Assembly (NCBI RefSeq): GCF_000422485.1
Contig: NZ_KE383851.1
Location: 187,976-251,975, forward strand
Reading direction: 5' to 3'
DNA length: 64,000 bases
From: Paenibacillus pasadenensis DSM 19293
GTDB taxonomy: Bacteria > Bacillota > Bacilli > Paenibacillales > Paenibacillaceae
Shown here in pieces: positions 8,314 to 23,879 of the stretch (position 1 is its first letter; each line of letters starts with the position of its first letter). The notes under the pieces were generated by a model. It saw only the letters and a program-made list of their open reading frames with translations. It was not told the DNA's origin and searched no databases. Position numbers and translations under genes: made by a program.

Positions 8314-10668
8314 ATGGAGCCGTTCAAACGAAAGTCGCCGGAAGAAATTCTGGCCTCCATCCTCAAGCTGAAGCGCGGGAGGCTGAACATCCTGGTCGGA
8401 GCGGTCGCGGGCTCCGGCAAGACGTACCATATGCTGCGCGAAGGAGAAGAGCTGCTCCGCCAGGGCGTCGACGCCGTCGTGTCGCCGCCGGTGGAGGAGA
8501 GCGGCGAGGCGGCTTCCGCTCCGGCCGCGCAGCCGCCGCTGGAGACGGTTGCGGGCGTCGCCTGGAGCCGCGGCGAAGCCGTCGATCTCGATGTCGAGCT
8601 GCTGCTGGAGCGCAATCCCGAGGTCGTCCTCGTGGACGATCTGGCTCATCGCAATCGGCCGGACGCGCCTCGGGAATCCCGGCTGGAGGATATCGAGCTG
8701 CTGCTGGCCCGCGGCATCAGCGTCGTCACGACCGTCAACATTTACGAGCTCGAAGGAGCGGCCGCGCTTGCGCGCAGCTGGATCGGGCTGCGCATCGACC
8801 ATCTCGTGCCGGCTCGGGCGCTGGAGCTGGCCGACGAGATGAGGCTGATCGACGTCACGCCGGATACGCTGCTGGAACGCGCGGCCGAAGGGGCGAATCC
8901 ATCGCTGCCGCCGCGCTGGCTGGAGCGCGGGACGCTCGGGCGGCTGCGCGAGCTTGCGCTGCGCACGATGGCGGAGGGCGTGAACGGCACGCTCGAAAAG
9001 CATCGCGAGGAGCTCGGGCTCGCCGGTCCGTCCGGCATCGCCGAGCGCGTGCTCGTCGCCGTCCAGTACCACTGGAACGGATCGATCCTCGTGCGGCGCG
9101 GCCAGCAGGTCGCCAAGCGGCTCGGCGGCGAGATGGACGTCGTCGCCTTCGTCCCGTCAGGACGGGCGTTGCGCGTGGAGGAGGAGGCGTTCCGCCGCTC
9201 CATCCGCCTGCTCGCCCGCAAGGTCGGCGCTTCGTTCGAGGAGCGTACGTTCCGCTCGCGCCGCCGCCTGCCGCGGCAGCTGCTCCATTTCGCGCTGCAG
9301 CGCAAGGCGACCCGGATCGTGCTCGGCCACTCGCGCCAGACGCCGTGGCAGGAATGGCGCCGAGGCTCGATCGCGAACCGCCTGCTGACGATGACGCGCA
9401 ACATCGACCTGCTGTTCGTCGCCGACCGCTCCGATTGGACCGGAGAGCGCATCCTGCCCGCCCGCAGCCCGGAGCGCGAGCCGCGCAGCCGCTACCGGCG
9501 GCTGACGGATCAGGAGCTCAAGGCGGAGATCGGGCAGCTGCGGCGGGGCAGCTTCAAGCTGTACATCGGGGCGGCTCCGGGCGTCGGCAAGACGTACGCG
9601 ATGCTGCGGGAGGGAGGCGAGCTGCTGCAGAAAGGCGTCGACGTCGTCATCGGCCTGCTCGAGACGCATGGCCGGGAGGATACGCAGGCGCAGGTCGGTG
9701 CGCTCGAGATCGTGCCTCGCCGCCAGGCGCAGTACCGGGGGACGCTGCTGGAGGAGATGGACGTCGACGCCATCCTGCAGCGGCGGCCGGAGGTCGCGCT
9801 CGTCGACGAGCTGGCCCATACGAACATCCCCGGCAGCGAGCGCCGCAAGCGCTGGGAGGACGTGATCCGGCTGCTCGACGCCGGCATCTCGGTCATCTCG
9901 ACGATGAACGTGCAGCATCTGGAGAGCCTAGGCGACGCGGTCGAGCAGATCGCCGGCGTCGTCGTGCGCGAGACGGTGCCGGACCGGATCCTGCGCCTCG
10001 CCGACGAGGTGCAGCTCGTCGACGTCTCGCCGAAGTCGCTGCAGGCGCGGATGAAGGCGGGCAAAATCTACGCTCCGGAGAAGGTCGAGGCGGCGCTCGG
10101 GCAGTTTTTCAAGCTCGGCAATCTGATCGCGCTGCGCGAGCTCGCGCTGCGGGAGCTGGCCGACGATGTCGACGAGCGGCTGGAGTCATGGGACCGCCGC
10201 GGGTCGCTGCGCGGTCCGTGGCGGAGGGAGGAGGTCATCTTCGTCGCCGTCACGGCCAGTCCGAGCGCCGAGCGGCTCATCCGCCGCGGCTTTCGGATCG
10301 CCTACCGGCTGAAGGCGGCCTGGCATGTCGTCTATGTGCATGGCCGCGGACCGCTCGCGCCGGAGCTCGAGGGCCGGCTGGAGCAGCTGCGGCAGCTGGC
10401 GGAGCGGCTCGGCGGCAGCTTCCGGCTGCTGCGCCGGGAGCAGCGGCAGCCGGCTGCCGCCGCGCTGCTCGGCTGGGCCACGGAGAAGAAGGCGACGCAG
10501 ATCATCGTCGGCCAGCCCGCCGGGCGCAGCTGGAGGCCGTTTTGCGCCAACCGTCTCGTCCGCAGCGTGCTGCGGGAGGCGCGCCGTCTCGACGTGCTCG
10601 TCGTCGCCGATTACGAGGCGGATTCGGGGAAGCTGGCCAAGGCGTTCGCCGAAGAGGAGACGACGTAA
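8314..10668 (+). CDS. KdpD-like input protein: tandem (KdpD domain + Usp) x2, no kinase
   Basis: A 784-residue cytoplasmic protein made of two copies of the KdpD N-terminal module. Copy 1 (about 1-392) has Walker A GAVAGSGKT at 29-37, Walker B LVDDLAH near 106 and a Usp domain near 245-373. In it the loop after Walker A is replaced by a Pro/Ala/Glu-rich segment. Copy 2 (about 393-784) is canonical: GAAPGVGKT at 419-427, LLETHGRED, LVDELAHTN near 496, and a Usp domain near 635-775 with the IIVGQPAG motif. No transmembrane, HisKA or HATPase region follows. Standard KdpD has one such module fused to four membrane helices and a kinase; here the kinase half is at 24534-26072. GGAGGG precedes the ATG. 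It lies in the kdp operon, 65 bases after kdpC. Confidence 0.9.
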   Translation: MEPFKRKSPEEILASILKLKRGRLNILVGAVAGSGKTYHMLREGEELLRQGVDAVVSPPVEESGEAASAPAAQPPLETVAGVAWSRGEAVDLDVELLLERNPEVVLVDDLAHRNRPDAPRESRLEDIELLLARGISVVTTVNIYELEGAAALARSWIGLRIDHLVPARALELADEMRLIDVTPDTLLERAAEGANPSLPPRWLERGTLGRLRELALRTMAEGVNGTLEKHREELGLAGPSGIAERVLVAVQYHWNGSILVRRGQQVAKRLGGEMDVVAFVPSGRALRVEEEAFRRSIRLLARKVGASFEERTFRSRRRLPRQLLHFALQRKATRIVLGHSRQTPWQEWRRGSIANRLLTMTRNIDLLFVADRSDWTGERILPARSPEREPRSRYRRLTDQELKAEIGQLRRGSFKLYIGAAPGVGKTYAMLREGGELLQKGVDVVIGLLETHGREDTQAQVGALEIVPRRQAQYRGTLLEEMDVDAILQRRPEVALVDELAHTNIPGSERRKRWEDVIRLLDAGISVISTMNVQHLESLGDAVEQIAGVVVRETVPDRILRLADEVQLVDVSPKSLQARMKAGKIYAPEKVEAALGQFFKLGNLIALRELALRELADDVDERLESWDRRGSLRGPWRREEVIFVAVTASPSAERLIRRGFRIAYRLKAAWHVVYVHGRGPLAPELEGRLEQLRQLAERLGGSFRLLRREQRQPAAAALLGWATEKKATQIIVGQPAGRSWRPFCANRLVRSVLREARRLDVLVVADYEADSGKLAKAFAEEETT

Positions 10669-10748
10669 GCTACCTGTCGGACGGCCGACTATGATACGAT
10701 CGGAGGTGGACTTGCCGCAGGGAGCGGCAAGAGATAGGAGGGGGAGCC

Positions 10749-13700
10749 ATGAACAAGCCCGCATGGAACGAGGCGGAAATCGAGCGCAGCTGCGGCAAGC
10801 TGTCCAGCCGCAAGGGCAGGCAGCTCGCCGAGCGCGGGCTCGTCGCCATCCGCAGCGGCAATGCCGGCTCGGACGTGATCCGGGCGGAGGTGTTCGGCAA
10901 GCCTGTCGCGCATGTGGAGCTGCGAGTGAAGCCAGGGAGCCTCCCCGAAGCGTCCTGCAGCTTTTGCCTGGACATCGGCTCCTACGGCCAGTCATGCAAG
11001 CATGTCGCGGCCGTGCTCTATGCGCTGCGCCGCGGCGAAGGCGCAGGTGCGCCGGCCAAGCCGTCGTCGTCGGCGGCAGCGGGGCCCGGCCCCGGCGGCG
11101 GGGAGCGGACGGCGACCGAGCGCGCGCTGGACGGCCTGAAGCAGGCGTTCCAGCGGCAGCCGCGTCCCGGCAGCGGCTTGTCGCGGCCGGCGCTGTTCGA
11201 TGCCCGCGAGCGTCTGGAGCTGCGGTTCGACTTCGAGCCGCGCGCGAGAAGAGGCGAGCCGCTGCTGTGCGTCGGCCTGTCGGTGAGGCTGGCGGACGGG
11301 TGGAAGCCGATCTATCGGCTGCGCAGCTTCCTGCGCCGAATCATGGGGAGCCGCAAGGCGACGATCACCTCAGCGGAGGCGTACGATCCGGATAGGCATC
11401 GGTTCGAGACGGCTTCGGCGGCGCTGCTGCGCGGGCTGGCGCGGATCGCCTCGACCGAAGCGCTGCTGCGGGCGGACGGCTCCGGCCAGCCGGGAGAGCG
11501 GGAGGACCGGCTCGACATCCCGCCCGGCGACTGGGACGAGATCGTCCGGCTCGCGGAGGCCTGCTCCGAAGCCCGGCTGCACGGCGGCGACCGGCCCGCC
11601 CCGTTCCGGCTCGACCGGAGCGAGTCGACGGGGCTGCGCTTCGGGCTGGAGACGGCGAGCGATGGCGGAGGCGTGCTGACGTCCAGCGGCCTCGATGCGC
11701 TGCTGGCTCTGCCCGCGTACGGCGCCGCGCTGGGGCATGGCCGGCTCATCGCGCTCGGGCACGAGGGCTGCGGCAGGCTGACGGCGCTGCAGGAGCTGTT
11801 TCGGCCGCTGCCGGAAGGGCGGCTCTCGCTCTCCCGGCCGCAGCTGGAGGAGCTGGCGCGGCATGTGCTGCCCGGCCTCGGACGGATGGCGGAGGTGAGC
11901 GTGAGCCCGCAGATGGCGCAGCGGCTCGATCGTCCGCCGCTCAAGGCGAGGCTGTATCTCGACCGGGTGAAGGACCGGCTCGTCGCGGATCTGGAATTCC
12001 GCTACGGCGAAATCGCGATCGAGCCGCTGCGCGAAGGGGACGAGCCCGCCCATGGCCGCATCCTCGTGCGCGACCGGGAAAAGGAAGCCGACATCCTGGA
12101 CCTGATGAAGGAAGGCCGCATGACGCTGACCGAGCAAGGCTGCAGCCTGTCGAGCGAGGAAGAGGAGTTCGCCTTTTTGTACGAGATTCTGCCCCGGCTC
12201 GAGCGCTTGGTCCAGGTGTATGCCACGACGGCGGTCAAGACGCGGCTGCATCCCGATCCGCCGCCGCACATCCGGGCGCAGCCGGACGAGCGTACCGACT
12301 GGCTGGAGTTCCGCTTCGAGATGAATGGAATTCCCGAGTCGGAGATCCGCGCCGTGCTGCAGTCGCTCGAGGAGAAGCGGCCGTACCACCGGCTGCGCAG
12401 CGGCGCGCTGCTGCCGCTCCGGTCGGAGGCGTATCAGCAGCTGGTCCGCTATATCAACGAGACCGGCTTTGCGTACGCCGAGCGGACCGCCTACGGGTAC
12501 CGGGCTCCGGCCGCTGCCGGCGTCTCGCTGCTGGAGGAGCTGGCCGGCAGCCCGCTCATGGCGACGAGCGCGGAGGCGGAGCGGCTGCTGCAGGAGCTGC
12601 GCCATCCGGAGCGCAGTGCGGACTTGATCCCGGAAGGCTTGAATGGCGTGCTGCGAGACTACCAGAAGGCCGGCTACCGCTGGCTGAAGGCGCTGGCGCG
12701 CTACCGCTTCGGCGGCATTCTGGCGGATGAGATGGGACTCGGCAAGACGGTGCAGGCGATTGCGTTCCTCCTGTCGATCCGGGAGGAGATCCGGCGGACG
12801 GGCCGGCCGGCGCTTGTCGTCTGCCCGTCCTCGCTCGTCTACAACTGGGCGGCCGAGCTGGAGCGCTTCGCTCCCGAGCTGAGGGCGGTCGTGGCCGACG
12901 GGGCCAAGAAAGAGCGGCTCCGCAAGCTCGCGGCGGCCGGCACCGGCGAGGCGGACGTCGTGATCGCCTCGTATCCGCTGCTGCGGCTGGACGCCGAGAG
13001 CTACGGGGCGCAGCCGTTCGCGGCGCTGCTGCTCGACGAGGCGCAGACGATCAAGAACGAATCGACGCAGACGGCCCGCGCCGTGTCGGCGCTGACGGCG
13101 GAGTACCGCTTCGCCATGACGGGCACGCCGGTGGAAAATCACGCCGCGGACCTGTGGTCGATTTTCCACGCGGTCTTTCCAAGGCTGCTCGGCTCCAAGC
13201 GTCAATTCGAGGAGATGCCGCGCGAGGAGCTGGCGGCGAGGACTCGGCCGTTCCTGCTGCGCCGGCTCAAGCGGGACGTCATCCGTGAGCTGCCGGACAA
13301 GATCGAGACGCTGCACAGCGCCGAGCTGCTGCCGGAGCAGAAGAAGCTGTACGCCGCCTACCTGGTGCAGCTGCAGCAGGAAACGCTGCGGCATATCGAC
13401 AAGGACGAGCTGGAGCAGAACCGGATCCGCATCCTCGCCGGCATCACGCGGCTGCGGCAGATCTGCGACCACCCTGCGCTGTTCGTCGAAGGCTACGAAG
13501 GCGGCTCCGCCAAGCTCGAGCAGCTCGCCTCGCTCGTCCGCGACGCGCTTGAGGCGGGCCGGCGGCCACTCATCTTCTCGCAGTTCACGTCCATGCTCGC
13601 GCTCATCCGGCGTCGTCTGGAAAAGGAAGGGCTGGACTGCTTCCAGCTCGACGGCTCGACGCCGAGCCGGGAGCGGGTGGAGCTGTGCCGCCGCTTCAAC

Positions 13701-14048
13701 GAAGGCGAGCGCGACGTCTTCCTGCTGTCGCTGAAGGCGGGCGGCACCGGACTGAACCTGACCGGCGCGGATACGGTCATCCTGTACGACCTGTGGTGGA
13801 ATCCTGCGGTCGAGCAGCAGGCGATGGACCGCGCGCATCGGATCGGGCAGCAGCGGGTCGTGCAGGTCATCCGCCTTGCGGCGCGAGGCACGATCGAGCA
13901 GAAGATGCATGAGCTGCAGAGCCGCAAGCTGCGGATGATGGAGGAGCTCGTCCGGCCCGCAGGCGCGGAGGAGGGAGCCGAGGCGCTCTCGGATCGAGAG
14001 CTGCTGGAGCTGATCAGCGTCGTGCCGCATGCGGGCGGACGGATCTGA
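10749..14048 (+). CDS. SWIM zinc-finger SNF2-family helicase
   Basis: A 1,099-residue SNF2/Rad54-type ATP-dependent DNA translocase. Residues about 70-95 hold a SWIM-like zinc site, here CSFC then SCKH, a CxxC form instead of the usual CxC. The middle (about 100-600) is the bacterial SNF2-associated region. The helicase core is complete: DEMGLGKT (motif I, near 661), LLDEAQTIKN (II, near 762), MTGTPVEN (III), IFSQFTSML (IV), SLKAGGTGLNL (V) and DRAHRIGQ (VI). These proteins remodel DNA-protein complexes; the cellular role in Firmicutes is unclear. It follows the kdpD-like gene by 80 bases with AGGAGGGG before the ATG, and ends at a strong terminator. Confidence 0.95.
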   Translation: MNKPAWNEAEIERSCGKLSSRKGRQLAERGLVAIRSGNAGSDVIRAEVFGKPVAHVELRVKPGSLPEASCSFCLDIGSYGQSCKHVAAVLYALRRGEGAGAPAKPSSSAAAGPGPGGGERTATERALDGLKQAFQRQPRPGSGLSRPALFDARERLELRFDFEPRARRGEPLLCVGLSVRLADGWKPIYRLRSFLRRIMGSRKATITSAEAYDPDRHRFETASAALLRGLARIASTEALLRADGSGQPGEREDRLDIPPGDWDEIVRLAEACSEARLHGGDRPAPFRLDRSESTGLRFGLETASDGGGVLTSSGLDALLALPAYGAALGHGRLIALGHEGCGRLTALQELFRPLPEGRLSLSRPQLEELARHVLPGLGRMAEVSVSPQMAQRLDRPPLKARLYLDRVKDRLVADLEFRYGEIAIEPLREGDEPAHGRILVRDREKEADILDLMKEGRMTLTEQGCSLSSEEEEFAFLYEILPRLERLVQVYATTAVKTRLHPDPPPHIRAQPDERTDWLEFRFEMNGIPESEIRAVLQSLEEKRPYHRLRSGALLPLRSEAYQQLVRYINETGFAYAERTAYGYRAPAAAGVSLLEELAGSPLMATSAEAERLLQELRHPERSADLIPEGLNGVLRDYQKAGYRWLKALARYRFGGILADEMGLGKTVQAIAFLLSIREEIRRTGRPALVVCPSSLVYNWAAELERFAPELRAVVADGAKKERLRKLAAAGTGEADVVIASYPLLRLDAESYGAQPFAALLLDEAQTIKNESTQTARAVSALTAEYRFAMTGTPVENHAADLWSIFHAVFPRLLGSKRQFEEMPREELAARTRPFLLRRLKRDVIRELPDKIETLHSAELLPEQKKLYAAYLVQLQQETLRHIDKDELEQNRIRILAGITRLRQICDHPALFVEGYEGGSAKLEQLASLVRDALEAGRRPLIFSQFTSMLALIRRRLEKEGLDCFQLDGSTPSRERVELCRRFNEGERDVFLLSLKAGGTGLNLTGADTVILYDLWWNPAVEQQAMDRAHRIGQQRVVQVIRLAARGTIEQKMHELQSRKLRMMEELVRPAGAEEGAEALSDRELLELISVVPHAGGRI

Positions 14049-14065
14049 TTTTATTGAAAAACGCA

Positions 14066-14118
14066 AAGACCCGAGACCATGCAGAGCCGGCTCTGCATGG
14101 TCTCGGGTCTTCGTTTTT
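14066..14118. terminator. Bidirectional intrinsic terminator
   Basis: A 23-base-pair perfect palindrome centred at 14088.5 is flanked by AAAAA (14057-14061) and TTTTT (14114-14118). It serves the SNF2 gene on the plus strand and the convergent collagen-like gene on the minus strand. Confidence 0.95.
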
Positions 14119-14146
14119 GCGCATCGGCGGCGGTCCTCATCCGAAA

Positions 14147-20945
<6,799 letters not shown>

Positions 20946-20997
20946 TAGGCATGGAGAGCGGAGAATGCGAATACGGTGGAGACAGGAGGGATGAGCT

Positions 20998-22113
20998 GTG
21001 ATCACGATCAGCCTGTGCATGATTGTCAAGAACGAGGAGGCGGTGCTGGCACGGGCGCTGTCCTCCGTCCGGGAAGTCGTGGACGAGATCGTCATCGCGG
21101 ATACGGGCTCCGAGGACCGCACCGCAGAGATCGCGGCCTCGTTCGGAGCGAGAGTGGAGCCGTTCGAGTGGATCGACGATTTTGCCGCCGCGCGCAACTT
21201 CTCCTTTTCTCATGCCAAGATGGACTACATCCTCTGGCTGGACGCCGACGACTACGTCGAGCCGCAGGACGCCGAGCGCCTGCTGGAGCTGAAGCGGACG
21301 CTGGACCCTTCGATCTGGCGGGTGACGATGCCGTACGTGCTCAGCCGCGGGGCGGATGGGGAGCCGCTGTCGAGCCTGCGCCGCAACCGCATCGTGCGCA
21401 GGGATCGCGGCTTCCGCTGGATCGGGGCGGTGCATGAGTATCTGGACGCCTCGGGACCTCATCTGGACGCCGATGCGGCGGTGCAGCACGGCAAGGACAA
21501 AGCCTATACCGACCGCAACCTGCGCATCTACCGGCAGCGGCGGGAGCGGGGAGAGGCGTTTTCGGTGCGCGATCTCTATTACTACGCCAACGAGCTCAAG
21601 GATCACGGCATCCATGACGAAGCGGCGATCCATTACGAGACGATGCTGCGGACCGGCGAAGGCTGGGTGGAGGACAATCTGCAGGCTTGCATGAAGCTCG
21701 CGGCGTGCTACGAAGCGCTCGGGCAGCCGGAGCTGCGGCTGCAGTCCGCCTTGCGCGCGCTTGCTTACGACAAGCCGCGGCCGGAAGGCTGCTGTGCCAT
21801 CGGCAACGCCTTGTTCGACAGCGGCAGCTACGGCATCGCGGCCTATTGGTACGAGCAGGCGCTGAAGGCGGATTGGCCGTCGACGATGGGCTTGTCCGAT
21901 CGTACGGCCGGCACCTGGTATCCGCATCTTCAGCTATGCCTCTGCTATGACCGGATGGGGCTGTACGCCAAGGCGCATGAGCATAACGAAGCTGCGCTGC
22001 GCCTATTTCCGGATCATCCGAGCATGCTGCACAATCGGGCCTACTTCCGGCAGACGCACGGTCTGGCAGGCGACGGGGAGGCAGGAGAGGAAATAGAGGA
22101 AATGAAAGGTTAG
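20998..22113 (+). CDS. Family 2 glycosyltransferase with C-terminal TPR-like repeats
   Basis: A 371-residue protein starting with a GT-A fold: SLCMIVKNEE at 4-13, EIVIADTGSEDRT (about 29-41) and the metal-binding LDADDYV near residue 80. After about residue 190 helical repeats follow (YYYANELKDHG, KLAACYEALGQ, AIGNALFDSG, HLQLCLCYDRMG), which look like tetratricopeptide repeats and match the SPBc2/SunS-like 'glycosyltransferase plus TPR' family. It has a GTG start with AGGAGGG seven bases upstream. It is divergent from the collagen-like gene. In Bacillus, genes of this type sit beside bclA-like genes and glycosylate them, so transfer of sugar to the Thr-rich repeat is a reasonable inference. 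Confidence 0.85.
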   Translation: MITISLCMIVKNEEAVLARALSSVREVVDEIVIADTGSEDRTAEIAASFGARVEPFEWIDDFAAARNFSFSHAKMDYILWLDADDYVEPQDAERLLELKRTLDPSIWRVTMPYVLSRGADGEPLSSLRRNRIVRRDRGFRWIGAVHEYLDASGPHLDADAAVQHGKDKAYTDRNLRIYRQRRERGEAFSVRDLYYYANELKDHGIHDEAAIHYETMLRTGEGWVEDNLQACMKLAACYEALGQPELRLQSALRALAYDKPRPEGCCAIGNALFDSGSYGIAAYWYEQALKADWPSTMGLSDRTAGTWYPHLQLCLCYDRMGLYAKAHEHNEAALRLFPDHPSMLHNRAYFRQTHGLAGDGEAGEEIEEMKG

Positions 22114-22250
22114 AGCTTTCTCATTTATTTCTAACAAAGGGCGGCCGAGCCAAGCCGTCCTTGGTTTTCCGCTCTTTGTGGAAAAATATAGGGCGATTCA
22201 TTTCTGGTATGCTCAGGGTACAACTTGCACCCAAGGAGGAAGCATCCAGA

Positions 22251-22994
22251 ATGAACAATAGTTGGGCAAGCCGAAACAAGATCAAGGTGGCGCTGAGCGC
22301 GGCAATCGCTTTTGGAGCCGTAGGCGGGGCCTGGATTCCCGCCTCGAGCACCGTTTCGGCGGCGGCATCCTACGAGACCAAGATTACATATGGCGTCAAC
22401 ATGAGGGTTCAGGCCAGCGCCGGATCGGACAAGATCCGCATGCTGAAAAAAGGAGAGCAGGTCCACGTCGTCGGCCAGGCGAACGCCTACTGGCTGCATG
22501 TGCTGACGCCGCGAGGCGAGAGCGGCTATATTTCCTCCTCCAGCCAATATTCGACCTACTCGGGACCGAGCGGCTCGACCGGCGGCACGACGTCCCCGGG
22601 CGTCTCCTCCAAGCGCGACCAAGTCGTCTCGATCGCGCAGAGCTATATCGGACGAGTCAGCTACGGCTACGGCGTCCGCAACGAATCCCGGCTCATTTTC
22701 GACTGCTCGTCGTTCACGCAGTTCGTCTACGGACAAGCCGGCGTCAGCCTGAAGTGGGGCACGAGCGTGCAGAAGAGCCAAGGCCAGGCCGTCAGCCGGG
22801 CCAATCTGCAGAAGGGCGACCTGATCTTCTTCGATACGGTCGGCTCAAACAACGGCGTCATCAATCACGTCGGCATCTACATGGGCAACGGACAGTTCAT
22901 CCACAACACGCCTTCGGCGGACGGGGTGGCGATCCACAGCCTGACGAGCGGCTGGTGGAAGGACCGTTACGTCTCCTCGCGCAGCGTGATCTGA
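22251..22994 (+). CDS. Secreted NlpC/P60 peptidoglycan hydrolase with SH3 domain
   Basis: A 247-residue secreted protein. Residues 1-40 are a signal peptide (basic start, hydrophobic core, cleavage near VSAAA). Residues about 44-98 are a bacterial SH3 domain (VNMRVQAS). A Ser/Gly/Thr linker follows. Residues about 123-247 are the NlpC/P60 domain with catalytic Cys in FDCSSF and His in INHVGIY. These enzymes cut D-Glu-diaminopimelate bonds in wall stem peptides. The frame is open to 22161, but the ATG at 22251 has AAGGAGGA at ideal spacing and begins the signal peptide. A terminator follows at once. Confidence 0.93.
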   Translation: MNNSWASRNKIKVALSAAIAFGAVGGAWIPASSTVSAAASYETKITYGVNMRVQASAGSDKIRMLKKGEQVHVVGQANAYWLHVLTPRGESGYISSSSQYSTYSGPSGSTGGTTSPGVSSKRDQVVSIAQSYIGRVSYGYGVRNESRLIFDCSSFTQFVYGQAGVSLKWGTSVQKSQGQAVSRANLQKGDLIFFDTVGSNNGVINHVGIYMGNGQFIHNTPSADGVAIHSLTSGWWKDRYVSSRSVI

Positions 22995-23015
22995 GCAACA
23001 ACAAGCGGCGCATGC

Positions 23016-23070
23016 AAAAAAGCAGCTCCTCGCACGGCCGGAAGACGGCCGCTCGGGAGCTGCTTTTTTT
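23016..23070. terminator. Bidirectional intrinsic terminator
   Basis: AAAAAAGCAGCTCC (23016-23029) pairs with GGAGCTGCTTTTTTT (23056-23070) around a GC-rich loop with its own GGCCG/CGGCC hairpin. It sits between the convergent NlpC/P60 and barnase genes. Confidence 0.95.
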
Positions 23071-23080
23071 CATTCTGCGA

Positions 23081-23527
23081 TCAAGGAGCCGTCCATTCCC
23101 GGAACGACTTGTAATGGTCCTCGGTGACGTAATAGAGGCCGTCGTTGGAATAGACGACCCGCTTCGCGTTGCGGCAGCCCGACTCGTACTCGGCATCCGC
23201 TTCCCGCCAGATCCGGCCGGACTTGGCCGGCAGCAGCCCCTCGCGGTTCTGGAAGCGGTCGCCGCCGATGCTCGCTCCGGGCAGCACGTCGGCGAGATTG
23301 CAGGACTTGGCGTTCCAGCCGCGCTTCCGGGCCTCGGCCTTGGTCAGGAAATGCTCCGGCAGCTCGCCATGCTCCCGAAGATGGCCGATGATCGTAGCGA
23401 AGCTGTTGTCCGCGCCGTCTGCTCCGGAGCCGCCGCGGGCTGCGTCCTCCGTCCGCAGGGCGCAGCCCGCGGCCAAAAGGACAGCGAGCAGCAGCAGGCA
23501 GCCTGCGCGGAACAAGCGGAGCTTCAT
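23081..23527 (-). CDS. Barnase-family ribonuclease with lipoprotein signal
   Basis: A 148-residue barnase homologue (guanyl-preferring RNase of the microbial N1/T1 class). The barnase core is complete: the Lys of FLTK, the general base Glu of WREAD, both Arg of GCRNAKR and the general acid His of EDHY. The N-terminus (residues 1-22) is hydrophobic and ends LLAAGC, a lipobox, so the mature enzyme is probably lipid-anchored instead of freely secreted. Two cysteines (SCNLA and SGCRN) absent from Bacillus barnase could form a disulfide. The ATG overlaps the barstar stop (ATGA), so its translation is probably coupled to that of its inhibitor. Confidence 0.93.
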   Translation of the reverse strand: MKLRLFRAGCLLLLAVLLAAGCALRTEDAARGGSGADGADNSFATIIGHLREHGELPEHFLTKAEARKRGWNAKSCNLADVLPGASIGGDRFQNREGLLPAKSGRIWREADAEYESGCRNAKRVVYSNDGLYYVTEDHYKSFREWTAP

Positions 23528-23799
23528 TCGACGCTCACCTCGAAGCCGTCCAGCTCCGACTCGACGTCCTGCAGCAGCTGCAGGAGCGCGCGCGCGGCAT
23601 CCTCGCCGAGACGAACCCGGCTTTCCTCGAAGCGCAGCCACCGCAAGCGGAGCGGCGGCGCGGCATAGTCGCCGAGGCAATCGTAGAGAGCGTCGAGGTT
23701 GCGGCCGTAATGCTCCGGAAAGCCGAACTGCTCCGCAAACCAATCGTGAATGTCGTTCCATGCCTGCAGCTTGCTTCCGTCCAGCAGCAGCTCTCTCAT
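23524..23799 (-). CDS. Barstar-family ribonuclease inhibitor
   Basis: A 91-residue cytoplasmic protein of barstar length. The binding helix region is clear: FPEHYGRNLDALYDCL (about residues 27-42) matches the barstar P-x-Y-Y-G-x-N-L-D-A-L-W-D-C-L motif, whose Asp residues block the barnase active site. The ATG at 23799 has AAGGGGG upstream and is preferred over one nine codons earlier. The gene comes before the lipoprotein barnase and overlaps it by ATGA, so inhibitor is made first. A second barnase gene lies upstream, behind a hairpin. Confidence 0.95.
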   Translation of the reverse strand: MRELLLDGSKLQAWNDIHDWFAEQFGFPEHYGRNLDALYDCLGDYAAPPLRLRWLRFEESRVRLGEDAARALLQLLQDVESELDGFEVSVE

Positions 23800-23830
23800 G
23801 TCGAGACCCCCTTTTCCAGCCTGCATGGCA

Positions 23831-23858
23831 AGGGACTTGCCGTTTCCGGCAAGTCCCT
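23831..23858 (-). terminator. Hairpin between the second barnase and barstar
   Basis: AGGGACTTGCC (23831-23841) pairs perfectly with GGCAAGTCCCT (23848-23858) around a 6-base loop. No T-tract follows on the minus strand, so it may be a weak terminator or an RNA-processing or stability element separating barnase 2 from barstar-barnase 1. Confidence 0.5.
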
Positions 23859-23879
23859 CTCCGCTTCTAGTCTACCATC

